Source of the DNA: Legionellales bacterium
GTDB taxonomy: Bacteria; Pseudomonadota; Gammaproteobacteria; Comchoanobacterales; Comchoanobacteraceae
Assembly (NCBI GenBank): GCA_002722435.1
Contig: PBLX01000067.1
Coordinates: 1 to 55,503, forward strand
Reading direction: 5' to 3'
Length of the DNA stretch: 55,503 nt
Shown here: piece after piece, positions 8,597 to 18,891 of the stretch
Numbering within the stretch: the stretch's first letter is position 1
How the letters are laid out: each line of letters opens with the position of its first letter
Made by a program: the position numbers and the translations under genes
The notes under the pieces: generated by a model
Told to the model about the DNA's origin: nothing
Databases searched by the model: none
The model's input: the letters and a program-made list of their open reading frames with translations, nothing else

Positions 8597-11500
8597 ATGG
8601 GTGTTCCTGCGAGTGCTATTGACCTTATCCCACCCATCGGTGCGAGTGCAGGTTTGCCGTTCACAATCGTGTGGGCTGACGACATAACAGACACAGGAGG
8701 AGCCGCTACGAGCAAGTATGCTCTGTTTGACAACACTCTATGGGGAGACAGATTGACTACAAATCGTCCTCAATCTCCTGTGGCTTGGGGAGGAGCAACC
8801 ACGACCACTGTGAGACAGCCACTACTGAACCCATCACAGATTCACTTCTTAGGTTTGGGGTTAGCAAACACACCACCCGCTCTAAACTTCGGAACAGGCT
8901 CATTAGAGAACGGTCAAGCGATTCAAGATGTAGGGCGTGGACTACACAGTAGCGGACATCAAAAGTGCTTTTATCCCGCATCCAAGACAACCGTGAGTGA
9001 TGCAGGCAAAACTGTATCTTACGCTCGCACAGGCTACACAAGCCCCCGTGCAGGCAATCATACATGGCAAATACACAAGACCCAAACCGACCGTCTTATG
9101 CCATCCTATGACCTACAAATTGGTTCACAATTGGCGATAAACTCAATCGGAGACATGCAGGCAATCACGCACATGAGTAAGGCTGATTTACCAAGCAACG
9201 GAGTAGGTGAGACTTACGGTGATAATCACCACACAACCTTCCTTTCATCTCTGTGGTCAGCCCCGATACAATTCACCACAGGCACAGGTTTGGAGAGCGG
9301 GAGTGAGTTAAATGGTGACATGAAGGCGTTTGCGGCACATTGGGGTATCAACCTCATGGTTGAGCATCCTGTTCTGACGGGTGGCAAGTCCATATCAGCG
9401 ACAGATGCAACAAATGATGCCACAGGTCACAGTCTAAATGACCAAGATTCTCTGAACTTGCCTGCTGAAACGATACAGACACCTATCGTTTCCGATAAAC
9501 ACAATGACAAGATAAATTTCAACCAATCCGAAAATACATTTCCTCTTGGCCGAACTGATTTAGGCAACCACATGGTTGCTGACACCTGTGGGTTGATTGG
9601 TTACGAGGGAGTGTTTGTAGCAACAGCATTCCTAAGCGTATCTCGGTCAAGCAATCCACCACACGCACAAGCACCGCCCGCAAGTCCTCTTGTCCCCGAC
9701 CGACAATGGAATGAAGATGGCGCAGGTATGTTTGCGGGCATTAATATCCAAGTCCATAGCGGCACGACTTACAGGCGCAATGGACTATCGTATTCAATAG
9801 GTGCAGAGCAGTTATTCAAATATGGAAGTGACGGTTCTTTCACAGCACCAATGACAGAGGGAATGACCACGACAGGGCTTAGGACGGGTTACAAAGGAGA
9901 GACTTTTCCAACACAAGCCAACAACACTCGATTTCATACAGGACGAGTCAATCATGTAAGTAACGGTTCAGCGACCAATAATCTCGGTAACTCTATGTCC
10001 GTGGCGAATATCAACGGCTCTGCTTTGCCATCTTTAGTATCGAGGTCAAAGAAGGCGTCACGGCATATTTTGGGACAACACGGAGGAGACGCTTCAAACA
10101 CGCAATGGCAGGCTACCGAATCACTATCACAGCATTTTATGAAAGACAAAATACCAACCAAGGTTCGTGTCGTGCCTGTTCTCGTCGATACAGTCGATAC
10201 TGTCGTGCAAGCAGGTTCTTCACATCCCTCATCGGCTTCGATAACTTTCAAGAAGCCAATCGTGGACTATCATGTCATCATTAGCCTATCTCCAAAGACG
10301 AGAATCAACGCTACCGTGGATTTGGATGCCACTGAATATGGAACTCCTACAAATCGTAACTTCCCACAGTCTAAACGCTTGACTGCGAACATGGATTTGG
10401 AAGATGAAGCGTGTCAGATTTATCATGCGATATTCAGAATTGACCCTACACTCGACAGAGTGTATTTTGATTCAACTGCTACCTCCGCTATCGCATCACA
10501 AGGAGCGTTAGCGACTGATAATACGATGCCTAAATCAGTTATGCCAAAGGGTAACGGGGAAGGTGACGGTTGGAACTTACATCAATTGACACCATTTAGA
10601 CCGATAGCAAATGTTTCTTGGTCGCAAGTCCCATTATTCTGTGCCGCCATCGAAGCAGGTGGATTTTACCAAAGGGGTGGAATATCTCACCTGTGGGATG
10701 CTGATTCCTACGGAGAAGAACTGTTTGTTGCGGCTGATGCTATCGACGCCAATCACTTCAATGCACAGACTTGGGGGACGGGTCAGGTTTGGGCTGATGG
10801 CGTAGGTGACCTTGCATATCCAAGAGGTAGCGAATTGATGATTTTCAAATACAATTCAACACTTGACCCATATTATACTCGGACTGCTACAAGCCTCATC
10901 AACAATCCTTTGTATCGTGCCGCTTCAACATATATTACCGACCCGAAATTTCAAGATTCTGAAGTGTTAGACTTGACAGAGGCTTTGTTGCCTCGATACA
11001 AACAGTATGACGGTTGGTCTATCCACGATTGGGTATTCCCGCAAATAGAGTTAATGCGTTATCTCGGTCGAGAAGACAAAGCAAATGCACGACATCCAAG
11101 GCACAGTCAAAACACGGGTAACACTCCGATATATCACCCGACCTTACATTGCTCATCTCTTCGATTCATGCAAGACGGTAAAATGGCAATGGCGGCTATT
11201 CACAGAGACTACATTGGAAGTGAGGAGGAATATCCCGATGCTGATATTGCATATCCATTCAACCCCGATTCGGGGTCAGGGTCGGGTTGCCCTGCGGGTT
11301 ACTATCGAAGTGGTAATGAGTGCATCCCTATCGTAGCAGGGGACAACCCAAACACAGGTGAACAACATCTTGACCCAATCACAGGAGAAGTCATCCCATC
11401 TCCACCTCCTACACCAACAAACGGTAGTGGTGTTGGTCATCAAGGCGGAGGTGACAATTTTGACTTGTTGCCTTCATGGGGACGCATTGTTGCCAACACA

Positions 11501-14500
11501 AGCGGACGGTCTCTGATTCTTTTATGGTCAGAGATACCTGCCGAGAACGGTAAAGCCGTAGCAGGCCGTCGTATGTTTGATGCCAAGAAGATTCGTGTCG
11601 ATGGCTCTGACTACTATACACAAAATTGGACTCAAAAAGACTCGTGGTGGAGCGGTTCTCGTATAGCCTATTGGTATTCTGAAAGTGGTCAGCGTGCCAT
11701 TCCGATGACCTATGGTTCATACCCCGAAGTCAGATGCTCATACGCTAACCTGCCAAGAGCACTTCCACACCTATACACTTCGGGAATACGACACGGTTAC
11801 CCAACAAGGCAACCTGTAAATCAAATCGGAGCGACTCTAACAGGTGTTACATTGAGTGTATGGGCGCAAGAGCGTGCAGGGTTCTTACACAACAGAGTCA
11901 TCTTTGTTCCGACCACTGTCGGTTTTGCCGATTATGGGCCTGCCGCTAACCCACATCAAGAATTAGGTTGGTCGGGTTGGTCATTCCCAAGAGGGTTATA
12001 TGACCCGATAGGTTATGGCAACAATTCACAGTTTTACTCTGATGCTCCCGAATCTCTCAATGTCCCATTTGGCACAGCCATTACTCCATCAAGTCAAGGT
12101 CAATGGGGTGGATTTTGTATTGGTGGTTCTTCCTTCGCTAATTTTGATTTGATGAAAGGCCCCATGAGTGCATTTAGTCATCATGGGCCACTACACTACG
12201 GTATTACTACCACACACCATCCATTCAAGCCTACAAGAACTTGGAAGCAAGTGCATGGCGGTGTTGGATATGATGTGCCTATTCATCTCCTTGCACCTGC
12301 CGAAGTAAGTGTGCGTGCTCGACAGGGAGGGAGGAACAGCCTCGACCTTGAGATGGAGACTCCATTCCATAGAACAGACACTCAACATCTTGAAGCAGGG
12401 ACGACCTTGAACAGTGGTTTTGACTTGGGCGGCAAGTCTAACCCTGCGGCAACACGAACACCGTTGGGTCAGTATTATCTCCGCACTAATCTATGGGATG
12501 ACGCATCACGGACACAGGGGTCAAATGCTAAGATAAACGGACTTCAAAGCACAGGCAAAGACTTGGGTCGTGGGCCTATTGTATCGGGCAACGGTTTGTT
12601 TGCATTTTGGAACGACCATCCAACAGAGCATTTCCATGCGGGCGCAGTCCCATTGATGCCAAGCAAAGACTACGACATTTCAGTTATTGAAAACGAGAGA
12701 TATGCACCGATAATTCTTGGTCGTATCGACGAGATTAACGATGTGGATTATGTTGCTGTGGCAGAGCAGTTACAATCTTCTGTGGATGTGCATGTGTCGT
12801 CTGTATCTCGACCGATGTGGGATTCGGGGTCTATTGTGTCGGGTAGGGGAACAGGAGCACGAGATGTAGCAACAGGTAACAACAATCGAGTTTCACAGAA
12901 TCGTAGTGAAATGCTTGGAGAACCACTAAAAACATCAACTGAAAGTCAAGCAACGCCCGACTTGGGCTTCGGTAAAGGACAGCGCATCTTGAGAACAGAT
13001 GATGGCACACTTCACACATTTTGTATTGAGAGGTCTGCGACAAGCACAGGTGGCAATAGACCAACATTTGTTCACTACGCAAAACCGTTGCACAATGACC
13101 TATTTTGGAACCGCAAGGCCATGAGAGTCAATCCCTCAAACGCTGAATACACGGGACTTGATGAAGTCGGCCCCGAAATAGGTGCAACAGATGTGTTGAG
13201 GTCAGCCGCATTTGCATCTGACAGCCTTGGAACTATACACGCTGTAATTGAAGTCTCTCAAGCCTCACGCTCACCTAAACACACTCTGTATTATGGTTAT
13301 GCAAAACGAACCCTTGAGAATTACAATCCAAGTCCTGTGTATCGGTGGTCTTGGTCGGTTGCACCTTCTGTCATACCCAACCACGGCACAGACTATGATT
13401 TGAGACAACCGACTTTGGTTTGTGATGCAAACGACAGGTTACATCTTGCTTGCCGTATGGTCGTCGCAGGCAAACCATCTCATATTATCTATTCAACCAA
13501 ACTACCGTCTGAAACAAACTTCATTGGGTTGCCAACATACAATGATGACCCTGCAAATTGGACTGATGATAGGTGGTCAAAAGTAAATCAAACAAGCACC
13601 AATAATGCTTCATCAAATAGTGCGTCTTCAACAAATCATGGTGTCAGTGATTGTGATGCTCCCAAGATATGTCTTATCGGAGACAATACCCCATTGGTGT
13701 TTTATCGAGGTGGATGTAATGATGCCAATGCACCACTGTTCGGTAACAGGGCTAACGATGCAATCTATGTGAACATTGGTCGTAATGACACAGGTGCATT
13801 CGACCCGTCGGGTCGATACAGATTTGACCCTTTGAAAGCGATTCATGTTGTCGGTGTGCAAAACGCATTTCAATATCATGCCGACAATGTCATTTACTAT
13901 GATGCAGTTATTGATGAGAGAGACAGAGCGTATGTGACAATTATCAAAGACGATAGTGGTCGTAGGACTTTGATTAACACATTCGATGCCGCTATGCCAT
14001 TTGCTGACCAATATACTGCGGCTGATGGCTTGGGTGTAACGAAGTATTTGTTTATCCCTAAAAATAGCACAGTGAGACCCGATTACAAGCACATATCTAC
14101 GACCGTTAATGGTCAAGGTCAAATGCACATGATTCTTGCTTTCACATTAGACGGACAGGACGATGATAGGGGCATAGGTGGTCTATATCGTGACGGTGTT
14201 ACAGAGGCCACGCAAGCACCATTCCAATGGGCTAACTCACCTGCGGGTGATGCAAACTCCGCTAATCCATCAGCAAGAATGGCAGGTGCAGGTGGCTATG
14301 ACAAACCAAACTCTGCTAACACATCATTTGATTGGCCCGATGGAGGAACATTCCTTCAACCTACCACGGGACAGGTAACACATTTCATGGAGGTGTGGAT
14401 GCCAACATTTGAGTTTGACATGGTCGATTCTGTGCTTAGGTCAATCAACATACGATGGCTGTCCGTTCCATCTATGAACTATGACTCAACAAACGGGTGG

Positions 14501-14752
14501 CATCCTGTCGGTTCAGCACAAAGTATGAACGGACACGAAGACTTTACTCATACCAACCCACAGTTACGCTATCAGAGGTTTTGGGGATTCGACGCAGGCG
14601 AACTCGATTTGAAGTGGGCGACTAATGAATTATCTTGGATGAATACATTTCATCGTGGTTCTGATTTGTATTATCCGTATCTTGGAGGGTCATTTACGAC
14701 TGTTGGTGAAGGTGACACGGATGGAGTCGGTATAGCGGGTTGGCCTATTTAG
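8597..14752 (+). CDS. Giant virion/tail protein (2051 residues)
   Basis: A very long, Asn/Ser/Gly/Thr-rich and aromatic-rich protein without obvious membrane segments, typical of a tail fibre, spike or baseplate protein. A small Cys loop (GCPAGYYRSGNECIPI) occurs near residue 900. From about residue 1440, repeated strands such as DDGTLHTFCIER and ANDRLHLACRM look like sialidase/BNR-type beta-propeller blades. Its late-type promoter and place downstream of head genes support a structural role, probably host recognition. Domain assignment is by eye and only the broad class is confident. Confidence 0.7.
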   Translation: MGVPASAIDLIPPIGASAGLPFTIVWADDITDTGGAATSKYALFDNTLWGDRLTTNRPQSPVAWGGATTTTVRQPLLNPSQIHFLGLGLANTPPALNFGTGSLENGQAIQDVGRGLHSSGHQKCFYPASKTTVSDAGKTVSYARTGYTSPRAGNHTWQIHKTQTDRLMPSYDLQIGSQLAINSIGDMQAITHMSKADLPSNGVGETYGDNHHTTFLSSLWSAPIQFTTGTGLESGSELNGDMKAFAAHWGINLMVEHPVLTGGKSISATDATNDATGHSLNDQDSLNLPAETIQTPIVSDKHNDKINFNQSENTFPLGRTDLGNHMVADTCGLIGYEGVFVATAFLSVSRSSNPPHAQAPPASPLVPDRQWNEDGAGMFAGINIQVHSGTTYRRNGLSYSIGAEQLFKYGSDGSFTAPMTEGMTTTGLRTGYKGETFPTQANNTRFHTGRVNHVSNGSATNNLGNSMSVANINGSALPSLVSRSKKASRHILGQHGGDASNTQWQATESLSQHFMKDKIPTKVRVVPVLVDTVDTVVQAGSSHPSSASITFKKPIVDYHVIISLSPKTRINATVDLDATEYGTPTNRNFPQSKRLTANMDLEDEACQIYHAIFRIDPTLDRVYFDSTATSAIASQGALATDNTMPKSVMPKGNGEGDGWNLHQLTPFRPIANVSWSQVPLFCAAIEAGGFYQRGGISHLWDADSYGEELFVAADAIDANHFNAQTWGTGQVWADGVGDLAYPRGSELMIFKYNSTLDPYYTRTATSLINNPLYRAASTYITDPKFQDSEVLDLTEALLPRYKQYDGWSIHDWVFPQIELMRYLGREDKANARHPRHSQNTGNTPIYHPTLHCSSLRFMQDGKMAMAAIHRDYIGSEEEYPDADIAYPFNPDSGSGSGCPAGYYRSGNECIPIVAGDNPNTGEQHLDPITGEVIPSPPPTPTNGSGVGHQGGGDNFDLLPSWGRIVANTSGRSLILLWSEIPAENGKAVAGRRMFDAKKIRVDGSDYYTQNWTQKDSWWSGSRIAYWYSESGQRAIPMTYGSYPEVRCSYANLPRALPHLYTSGIRHGYPTRQPVNQIGATLTGVTLSVWAQERAGFLHNRVIFVPTTVGFADYGPAANPHQELGWSGWSFPRGLYDPIGYGNNSQFYSDAPESLNVPFGTAITPSSQGQWGGFCIGGSSFANFDLMKGPMSAFSHHGPLHYGITTTHHPFKPTRTWKQVHGGVGYDVPIHLLAPAEVSVRARQGGRNSLDLEMETPFHRTDTQHLEAGTTLNSGFDLGGKSNPAATRTPLGQYYLRTNLWDDASRTQGSNAKINGLQSTGKDLGRGPIVSGNGLFAFWNDHPTEHFHAGAVPLMPSKDYDISVIENERYAPIILGRIDEINDVDYVAVAEQLQSSVDVHVSSVSRPMWDSGSIVSGRGTGARDVATGNNNRVSQNRSEMLGEPLKTSTESQATPDLGFGKGQRILRTDDGTLHTFCIERSATSTGGNRPTFVHYAKPLHNDLFWNRKAMRVNPSNAEYTGLDEVGPEIGATDVLRSAAFASDSLGTIHAVIEVSQASRSPKHTLYYGYAKRTLENYNPSPVYRWSWSVAPSVIPNHGTDYDLRQPTLVCDANDRLHLACRMVVAGKPSHIIYSTKLPSETNFIGLPTYNDDPANWTDDRWSKVNQTSTNNASSNSASSTNHGVSDCDAPKICLIGDNTPLVFYRGGCNDANAPLFGNRANDAIYVNIGRNDTGAFDPSGRYRFDPLKAIHVVGVQNAFQYHADNVIYYDAVIDERDRAYVTIIKDDSGRRTLINTFDAAMPFADQYTAADGLGVTKYLFIPKNSTVRPDYKHISTTVNGQGQMHMILAFTLDGQDDDRGIGGLYRDGVTEATQAPFQWANSPAGDANSANPSARMAGAGGYDKPNSANTSFDWPDGGTFLQPTTGQVTHFMEVWMPTFEFDMVDSVLRSINIRWLSVPSMNYDSTNGWHPVGSAQSMNGHEDFTHTNPQLRYQRFWGFDAGELDLKWATNELSWMNTFHRGSDLYYPYLGGSFTTVGEGDTDGVGIAGWPI

Positions 14753-14954
14753 GGGGGCGGCCCCATTGTTGTAATTCTATACGACGCTTGACACGCTCCT
14801 TGCGTGCTCGGCTCTCTCTCCACCTGCGGAGGATTTCAAATCCTCCAATAAACAAGAAGATATAGAAAAGACATTCAAGCACAATAGCGGCAACAAGAAC
14901 TTCACCCGATGAACAGAACTCATATCCGTCAACTCCAACACAAACTTCGGTCAT
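14745..14954 (-). CDS. Small single-span membrane protein, minus strand
   Basis: A 69-residue protein from the ATG at 14954. It has a short extracellular N-terminus with two Cys, one hydrophobic span at residues ~19-40 (VLVAAIVLECLFYIFLFIGG), then a strongly basic tail (RRWRESRARKERVKRR). This is a clear positive-inside arrangement. Its end overlaps the giant gene's end by 8 nt and it diverges from the helicase gene. The AT box at 14989-15000 could serve it on the minus strand. Function unknown; a membrane-active role, for example in lysis or exclusion, is only a guess. Confidence 0.55.
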   Translation of the reverse strand: MTEVCVGVDGYEFCSSGEVLVAAIVLECLFYIFLFIGGFEILRRWRESRARKERVKRRIELQQWGRPPK

Positions 14955-14986
14955 ACTATGGATAAAGCAAACGCCTCTTTTCACGG

Positions 14987-15001
14987 TATTGAAATAGGTG
15001 G
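14987..15001 (+). promoter_or_regulatory. TATA-GGTG promoter, possibly bidirectional
   Basis: TATTGAAATAGGTGG lies about 27-30 nt before the helicase ATG at 15019 on the plus strand. Read on the minus strand it gives CCTATTTCAATA about 36 nt before the small membrane protein. Confidence 0.55.
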
Positions 15002-15018
15002 GTGTCACTTTTAGGTGC

Positions 15019-16779
15019 ATGACGGTTATTCGTATCAATATCCCGTCTAAGGCAAAACTGCCTAACAAGTGGGATGAAATACAACCACACTTCCCTCACC
15101 CATCACCTCGCATTTACCAAGACGACGCACTATCTGTTGCATATTGGGCTTTGGAGAATGACGACTTTGATAATATCGTGATTCAAGCACCGACAGGAAT
15201 TGGTAAATCACCAATCGCCATGACGATACAACATAAGTTTCAATCAGCATATCTACTAACCCCGTCTCTCGGTTTGACAGAGCAATACAAGAAAGACTAT
15301 TCTCACCGATTAAAAGAGGTTAGAGGCAGGTCAAATTTTGACTGTTGGGTTAGGTCGGGGACTGCTAAAGGTGCGCCCTGCTATACTAAGACAGGTGGAG
15401 GCTGTAAGCATAGCCGACGAGAAGAGGATGGGGGAGAACCATGTCCCTACTACGAACAGAGATTTGAAGCCGAGGACGCAAGGCTAACTCTGTCTAACCC
15501 TGCGTATCTTTTTCGTGCAGTTCGTGGGTTGACAAAATTCGACCAAAGAGAGTTTGCGATTATTGACGAGGCACATGATATGGAGAGTTTCATTCACGAC
15601 CTACTAGAAGTCCGCTTGTCGGCTAAAGAGTGGCAAACAGTTTTTGGAAAAGGGCGTTTTCCTACACACCTCACTCCACAGGATTGGAGAATTGAGTTAA
15701 GAGAGCGACAACAATTGGCTCACGACGCTCTAAACAAAGCCGAAGCAGATTTGGGTATGGAGACCACTGAAAAAGAGGTAGAGGCTATTCGTGATGCTGT
15801 GTCTAAACTCCAAACTGCTTTGGAGATTCTTCATCAACCAAGCAATGTTCACATTTCATTTGAGAAGAATAAATGGGGAGACTACCTCATATTGAAGCCG
15901 ATAAGGGTCAGAGAGTATGCGGCAGAGATTCTTGAATCTGTATCAAAAAAGCGAATCATGCTCTCGGCTACAATACTTGACATAGAAACATTCCTTCACG
16001 GTCTCGGACTTGAAGACCAAAAGACGCTTTACATCAACATAACCAAATCTCCATTCCCACAGGAGAACTTCAATGTTCACTATGTTCCATGCGGCTCTAT
16101 GTCATGGGCTAAACGCAAATATACAATTCCAAAACAAATCAAAGCATTAGATGTGATTCTCAAACAATTTCCAAACAAGCGGGGGGTTATTCTACCACAT
16201 AGCCATGCAATACGCAAGAAGGTAGTCGAAGGTTTGATTGAACTTGGTCACGGAGACAGAATTAGAACACATGACTCAAACTCAAGAGCGAGAGATGAAG
16301 TGCTCAATGAGTTTTTTACAAGTGAGAGAGATGACCTTGTCCTCATATCGACCTATGTAACACAAGGGTTCGATTTCAAAGGCAAGTTGGCGGAGTTTTT
16401 GTGTATTTTGAAAGTGCCATACCTGCCGACTAATGACCCCGTTATTGGTGAGCGTATGATGCAAGATGAACTCGCATGGCGTAAGATACACGAGGACACA
16501 CCATCTTGCCCGTATGAACCCCCGTCAAAATATAGTGGAGAATTGTGTGGAGCAGGATTCACCTGTTCGGCCCCTTGTCAAAAGTGGTATCAATTACAGA
16601 CGGCTTTGTCAATCGTGCAGGGCGCAGGGCGTGTGGTTAGGACGCCCGAAGATGTAGGCCACCTGTTTATTCTCGACGGGGCGTGGCAAAGATTTGCTCG
16701 TAACAGCGCACATCTCATTCCGTCTTGGTTCCGAGACAATATACAGGATGCTCCAAGATGGCTCAAGCGACAGTTATAG
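15019..16779 (+). CDS. XPD/Rad3-like superfamily 2 DNA helicase
   Basis: A 586-residue helicase. Walker A is QAPTGIGKS at 56-64 and motif II is DEAH in FAIIDEAHDMESF. Four Cys between the two (DCWVRSG, GAPC, GGGC, EPCPYYEQ) match the iron-sulfur cluster of XPD/DinG 5'-3' helicases. The late motif QGAGRVVRTPEDVGHLFILD is the arginine-finger motif VI. It would unwind DNA in viral replication or repair. The ATG at 15019 is chosen over an upstream GTG because the TATA box is correctly spaced. Four further Cys near the C-terminus (CPYEPPSK...CGAGFTCSAPC) are also present. Confidence 0.88.
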   Translation: MTVIRINIPSKAKLPNKWDEIQPHFPHPSPRIYQDDALSVAYWALENDDFDNIVIQAPTGIGKSPIAMTIQHKFQSAYLLTPSLGLTEQYKKDYSHRLKEVRGRSNFDCWVRSGTAKGAPCYTKTGGGCKHSRREEDGGEPCPYYEQRFEAEDARLTLSNPAYLFRAVRGLTKFDQREFAIIDEAHDMESFIHDLLEVRLSAKEWQTVFGKGRFPTHLTPQDWRIELRERQQLAHDALNKAEADLGMETTEKEVEAIRDAVSKLQTALEILHQPSNVHISFEKNKWGDYLILKPIRVREYAAEILESVSKKRIMLSATILDIETFLHGLGLEDQKTLYINITKSPFPQENFNVHYVPCGSMSWAKRKYTIPKQIKALDVILKQFPNKRGVILPHSHAIRKKVVEGLIELGHGDRIRTHDSNSRARDEVLNEFFTSERDDLVLISTYVTQGFDFKGKLAEFLCILKVPYLPTNDPVIGERMMQDELAWRKIHEDTPSCPYEPPSKYSGELCGAGFTCSAPCQKWYQLQTALSIVQGAGRVVRTPEDVGHLFILDGAWQRFARNSAHLIPSWFRDNIQDAPRWLKRQL

Positions 16780-16787
16780 AGATTACA

Positions 16788-16800
16788 TTTATATAGGTGT
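16788..16800 (+). promoter_or_regulatory. TATA-GGTG promoter
   Basis: TTTATATAGGTGT lies about 40 nt before the ATG at 16830, longer than usual, implying a short leader rather than a leaderless message. Confidence 0.5.
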
Positions 16801-16829
16801 GGCCTTTACGATATAATAGAGATGATAAC

Positions 16830-17015
16830 ATGAAAAACTCACTTGCACACAGACAAAGTATTGAACTTGACTTGAGACACACACCATTACTGCGTAAGGT
16901 AGTTGAGCACATCGTTTTGGCGAACCTCGACATTGACCCCGAACACAATGCCTTAGCAGTTGCTCAAGGTGTTGGCCCATTCTCACCAATAATCAACCCA
17001 CACGAGATTCAATAA
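16830..17015 (+). CDS. Unrecognised 61-residue protein
   Basis: A short helical protein (LRHTPLLRKVVEHIVLANLDI) ending in a Pro/Gly segment. It has a TATA-GGTG box upstream and is followed at 23 nt by the tail hub gene. No motif recognised. Confidence 0.55.
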   Translation: MKNSLAHRQSIELDLRHTPLLRKVVEHIVLANLDIDPEHNALAVAQGVGPFSPIINPHEIQ

Positions 17016-17037
17016 CCCGATTGGCCTTGAACAGACC

Positions 17038-18843
17038 ATGGGCGACGAAGCCGAGCGTTATTCTCGCATAGTCCGTGCTCCTGTCGATGACCCAATGATA
17101 ATCACACCGCCCAAGGTGCTTCTTGATGAAGCCGAGCGGTTAGGGCAAGACCCAAGAAAGCCAAGAACGGCTATCGCAAGGTTCGTCGCTACGACATGGG
17201 CGGAGTCACGAAAGGAGAGCATACGCAGGGGAATTGATGTCCCTGTCTTGGATGCAAGGGCTGATGAAAAAGAATTGATGGAGAGACCTGCTCATTTCCC
17301 ATCTGACTTCGGTCTTGGGCTGATACCATTCCCAAACGAGGTAGGTGGGTGGGTTCCCGACAAAACAGTCACGACCTGCTACACGAGCCTATCGACACCA
17401 AAGCCATTTGACCCGCATTTGCATGGCGACCTCACTCCATCAACCGTAGGGTTTGGTTATCATTACAGTGGCAAATCATCATTCCCCGACAGGTATGATG
17501 TCGTAAGCCGCAGGGGAGGTGGCCCTCGTGGAGGTTTTGCTTTCACGACAGGGCCAACCGAAGGTAACTACCCACAGACCATTCTTCCTTCTCCGACATT
17601 CAACCTCGGTGTCCTTGGATTCTCTGATGGTGGATTCAACCCCGAAGGACTACAATACACCAACAGGCCAAGAACCATGAGACTAACAGGACTCCGTAAT
17701 GGATTTCCTCACCGTGCCTTTTTCGTTAGGTCGAGACAAGTTATGTTTCGTAATGTGTATGGGCCAATCTCAACCGATGAGGCAACACCGCAAGCACCGA
17801 CTGTTGTCTTGAATGGCTCCAAGCCGTTGAGAGGAGTGTTGGGAATATCAGCGACACATCAATTGAATGCACCACGACAGTTATCGGTCGCAATATCCTC
17901 TGTGTGTGGTAGGCGTGCATCCGTAGCAAAAATTGGTGACACCGTGCAAGTGTATGCAACGCCAAGACGGTGGGCTAACCCACCTCTGATATTCACAGGG
18001 TTTGTATCAGACATAGAAGAAACGACAGACCAAGTCACATTGACTTGCCTTGACTCACTTGGATTCTTGTCAAATGAAACGATACTCAATGAGAACATAG
18101 TCGTCAAGGGAGATGCCGCTTCGATTATCAAATCGGTTATCGCAGGTTCATCTTACGCTCCCCCTATCGGGCGCATTAGCACCGAGAGCCGTGTTACCGT
18201 TCCTTCGGGAATCACACTCAAAGGCAAAACAAGGTTAGCGGCAATCCAAACTGTTCTCGGATTCATCAACATTGCACCCACACCGATGACGATATATGCT
18301 GACGAGCGTGGCTACATTCACCTACGCAAGTTACAGGAGGTTGATGACACAGACTTGACTCCGTTGGTTGCAGGTCGTATGCCAAGAACAGACACACCTC
18401 AAGACTTCTATCCGACATCAGTCGAGCGTCAAAAGGGTGACTTGAGTATCTTCAATGTCGTAGTCGTGAAGAATAGCACAGCAGGTATCGACTTCACATT
18501 CCCACCTGTGGACGACCCTAATTTTCCTCGACGACCTGTGCATAGAGTCGTGAATGAAAAGTCAGTTACGAGCAATCAACAGGCCGAGCAGTTTGCCAAA
18601 CTGATGCTGTCAAACAATGGACGCACAGAGGAACAGTTTGTCATTGAAGGTTTGCCCGAAAGGTATGACATCTATGCAGGTGATGTGATGGAGTTTGCCT
18701 CTATGGGTATCGCAGGTAGGCACAGAATTTTCAGAGTATCGTGGGAGATGACACCAAACGGTGCGGCTATGACATTGGATGTAGGCAGGCAACCTGCCGA
18801 CTTGGTAGCGACATTGAGATTCGCTTCGGACTTATCCTTCTAA
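17038..18843 (+). CDS. Tail hub/baseplate-like protein
   Basis: A 601-residue protein. The first ~230 residues are Pro/Gly-rich without a recognised fold. From about residue 260 the pattern resembles gp27/gpD-type tail hub proteins: LRGVLGISATHQLNAPRQLSV, GDTVQVYATPRRWANPPLIFTGFVSDIEE, then a strand-rich domain and YDIYAGDVMEF. Hub proteins form the ring at the tail tip. It ends just before the first structured RNA. The assignment is pattern-based. Confidence 0.6.
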   Translation: MGDEAERYSRIVRAPVDDPMIITPPKVLLDEAERLGQDPRKPRTAIARFVATTWAESRKESIRRGIDVPVLDARADEKELMERPAHFPSDFGLGLIPFPNEVGGWVPDKTVTTCYTSLSTPKPFDPHLHGDLTPSTVGFGYHYSGKSSFPDRYDVVSRRGGGPRGGFAFTTGPTEGNYPQTILPSPTFNLGVLGFSDGGFNPEGLQYTNRPRTMRLTGLRNGFPHRAFFVRSRQVMFRNVYGPISTDEATPQAPTVVLNGSKPLRGVLGISATHQLNAPRQLSVAISSVCGRRASVAKIGDTVQVYATPRRWANPPLIFTGFVSDIEETTDQVTLTCLDSLGFLSNETILNENIVVKGDAASIIKSVIAGSSYAPPIGRISTESRVTVPSGITLKGKTRLAAIQTVLGFINIAPTPMTIYADERGYIHLRKLQEVDDTDLTPLVAGRMPRTDTPQDFYPTSVERQKGDLSIFNVVVVKNSTAGIDFTFPPVDDPNFPRRPVHRVVNEKSVTSNQQAEQFAKLMLSNNGRTEEQFVIEGLPERYDIYAGDVMEFASMGIAGRHRIFRVSWEMTPNGAAMTLDVGRQPADLVATLRFASDLSF

Positions 18844-18858
18844 AGTTTTGTGAGTTAT

Positions 18859-18867
18859 CTTTATATA
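18859..18867 (+). promoter_or_regulatory. TATA box of structured RNA gene
   Basis: TTTTATATA-like sequence (CTTTATATA) centred about 27 nt before 18892, exactly where the closing helix of the RNA begins. No ORF follows at the expected distance. Confidence 0.6.
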
Positions 18868-18891
18868 GATGATACCCGTAGGGTCAATCAA

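Noticed and set aside
13628..14128. Minus-strand open frame of 166 codons within the giant virion gene
   Set aside because: Antisense to a well-supported gene; no TATA box at the expected distance and odd Ile/Thr/Val composition.
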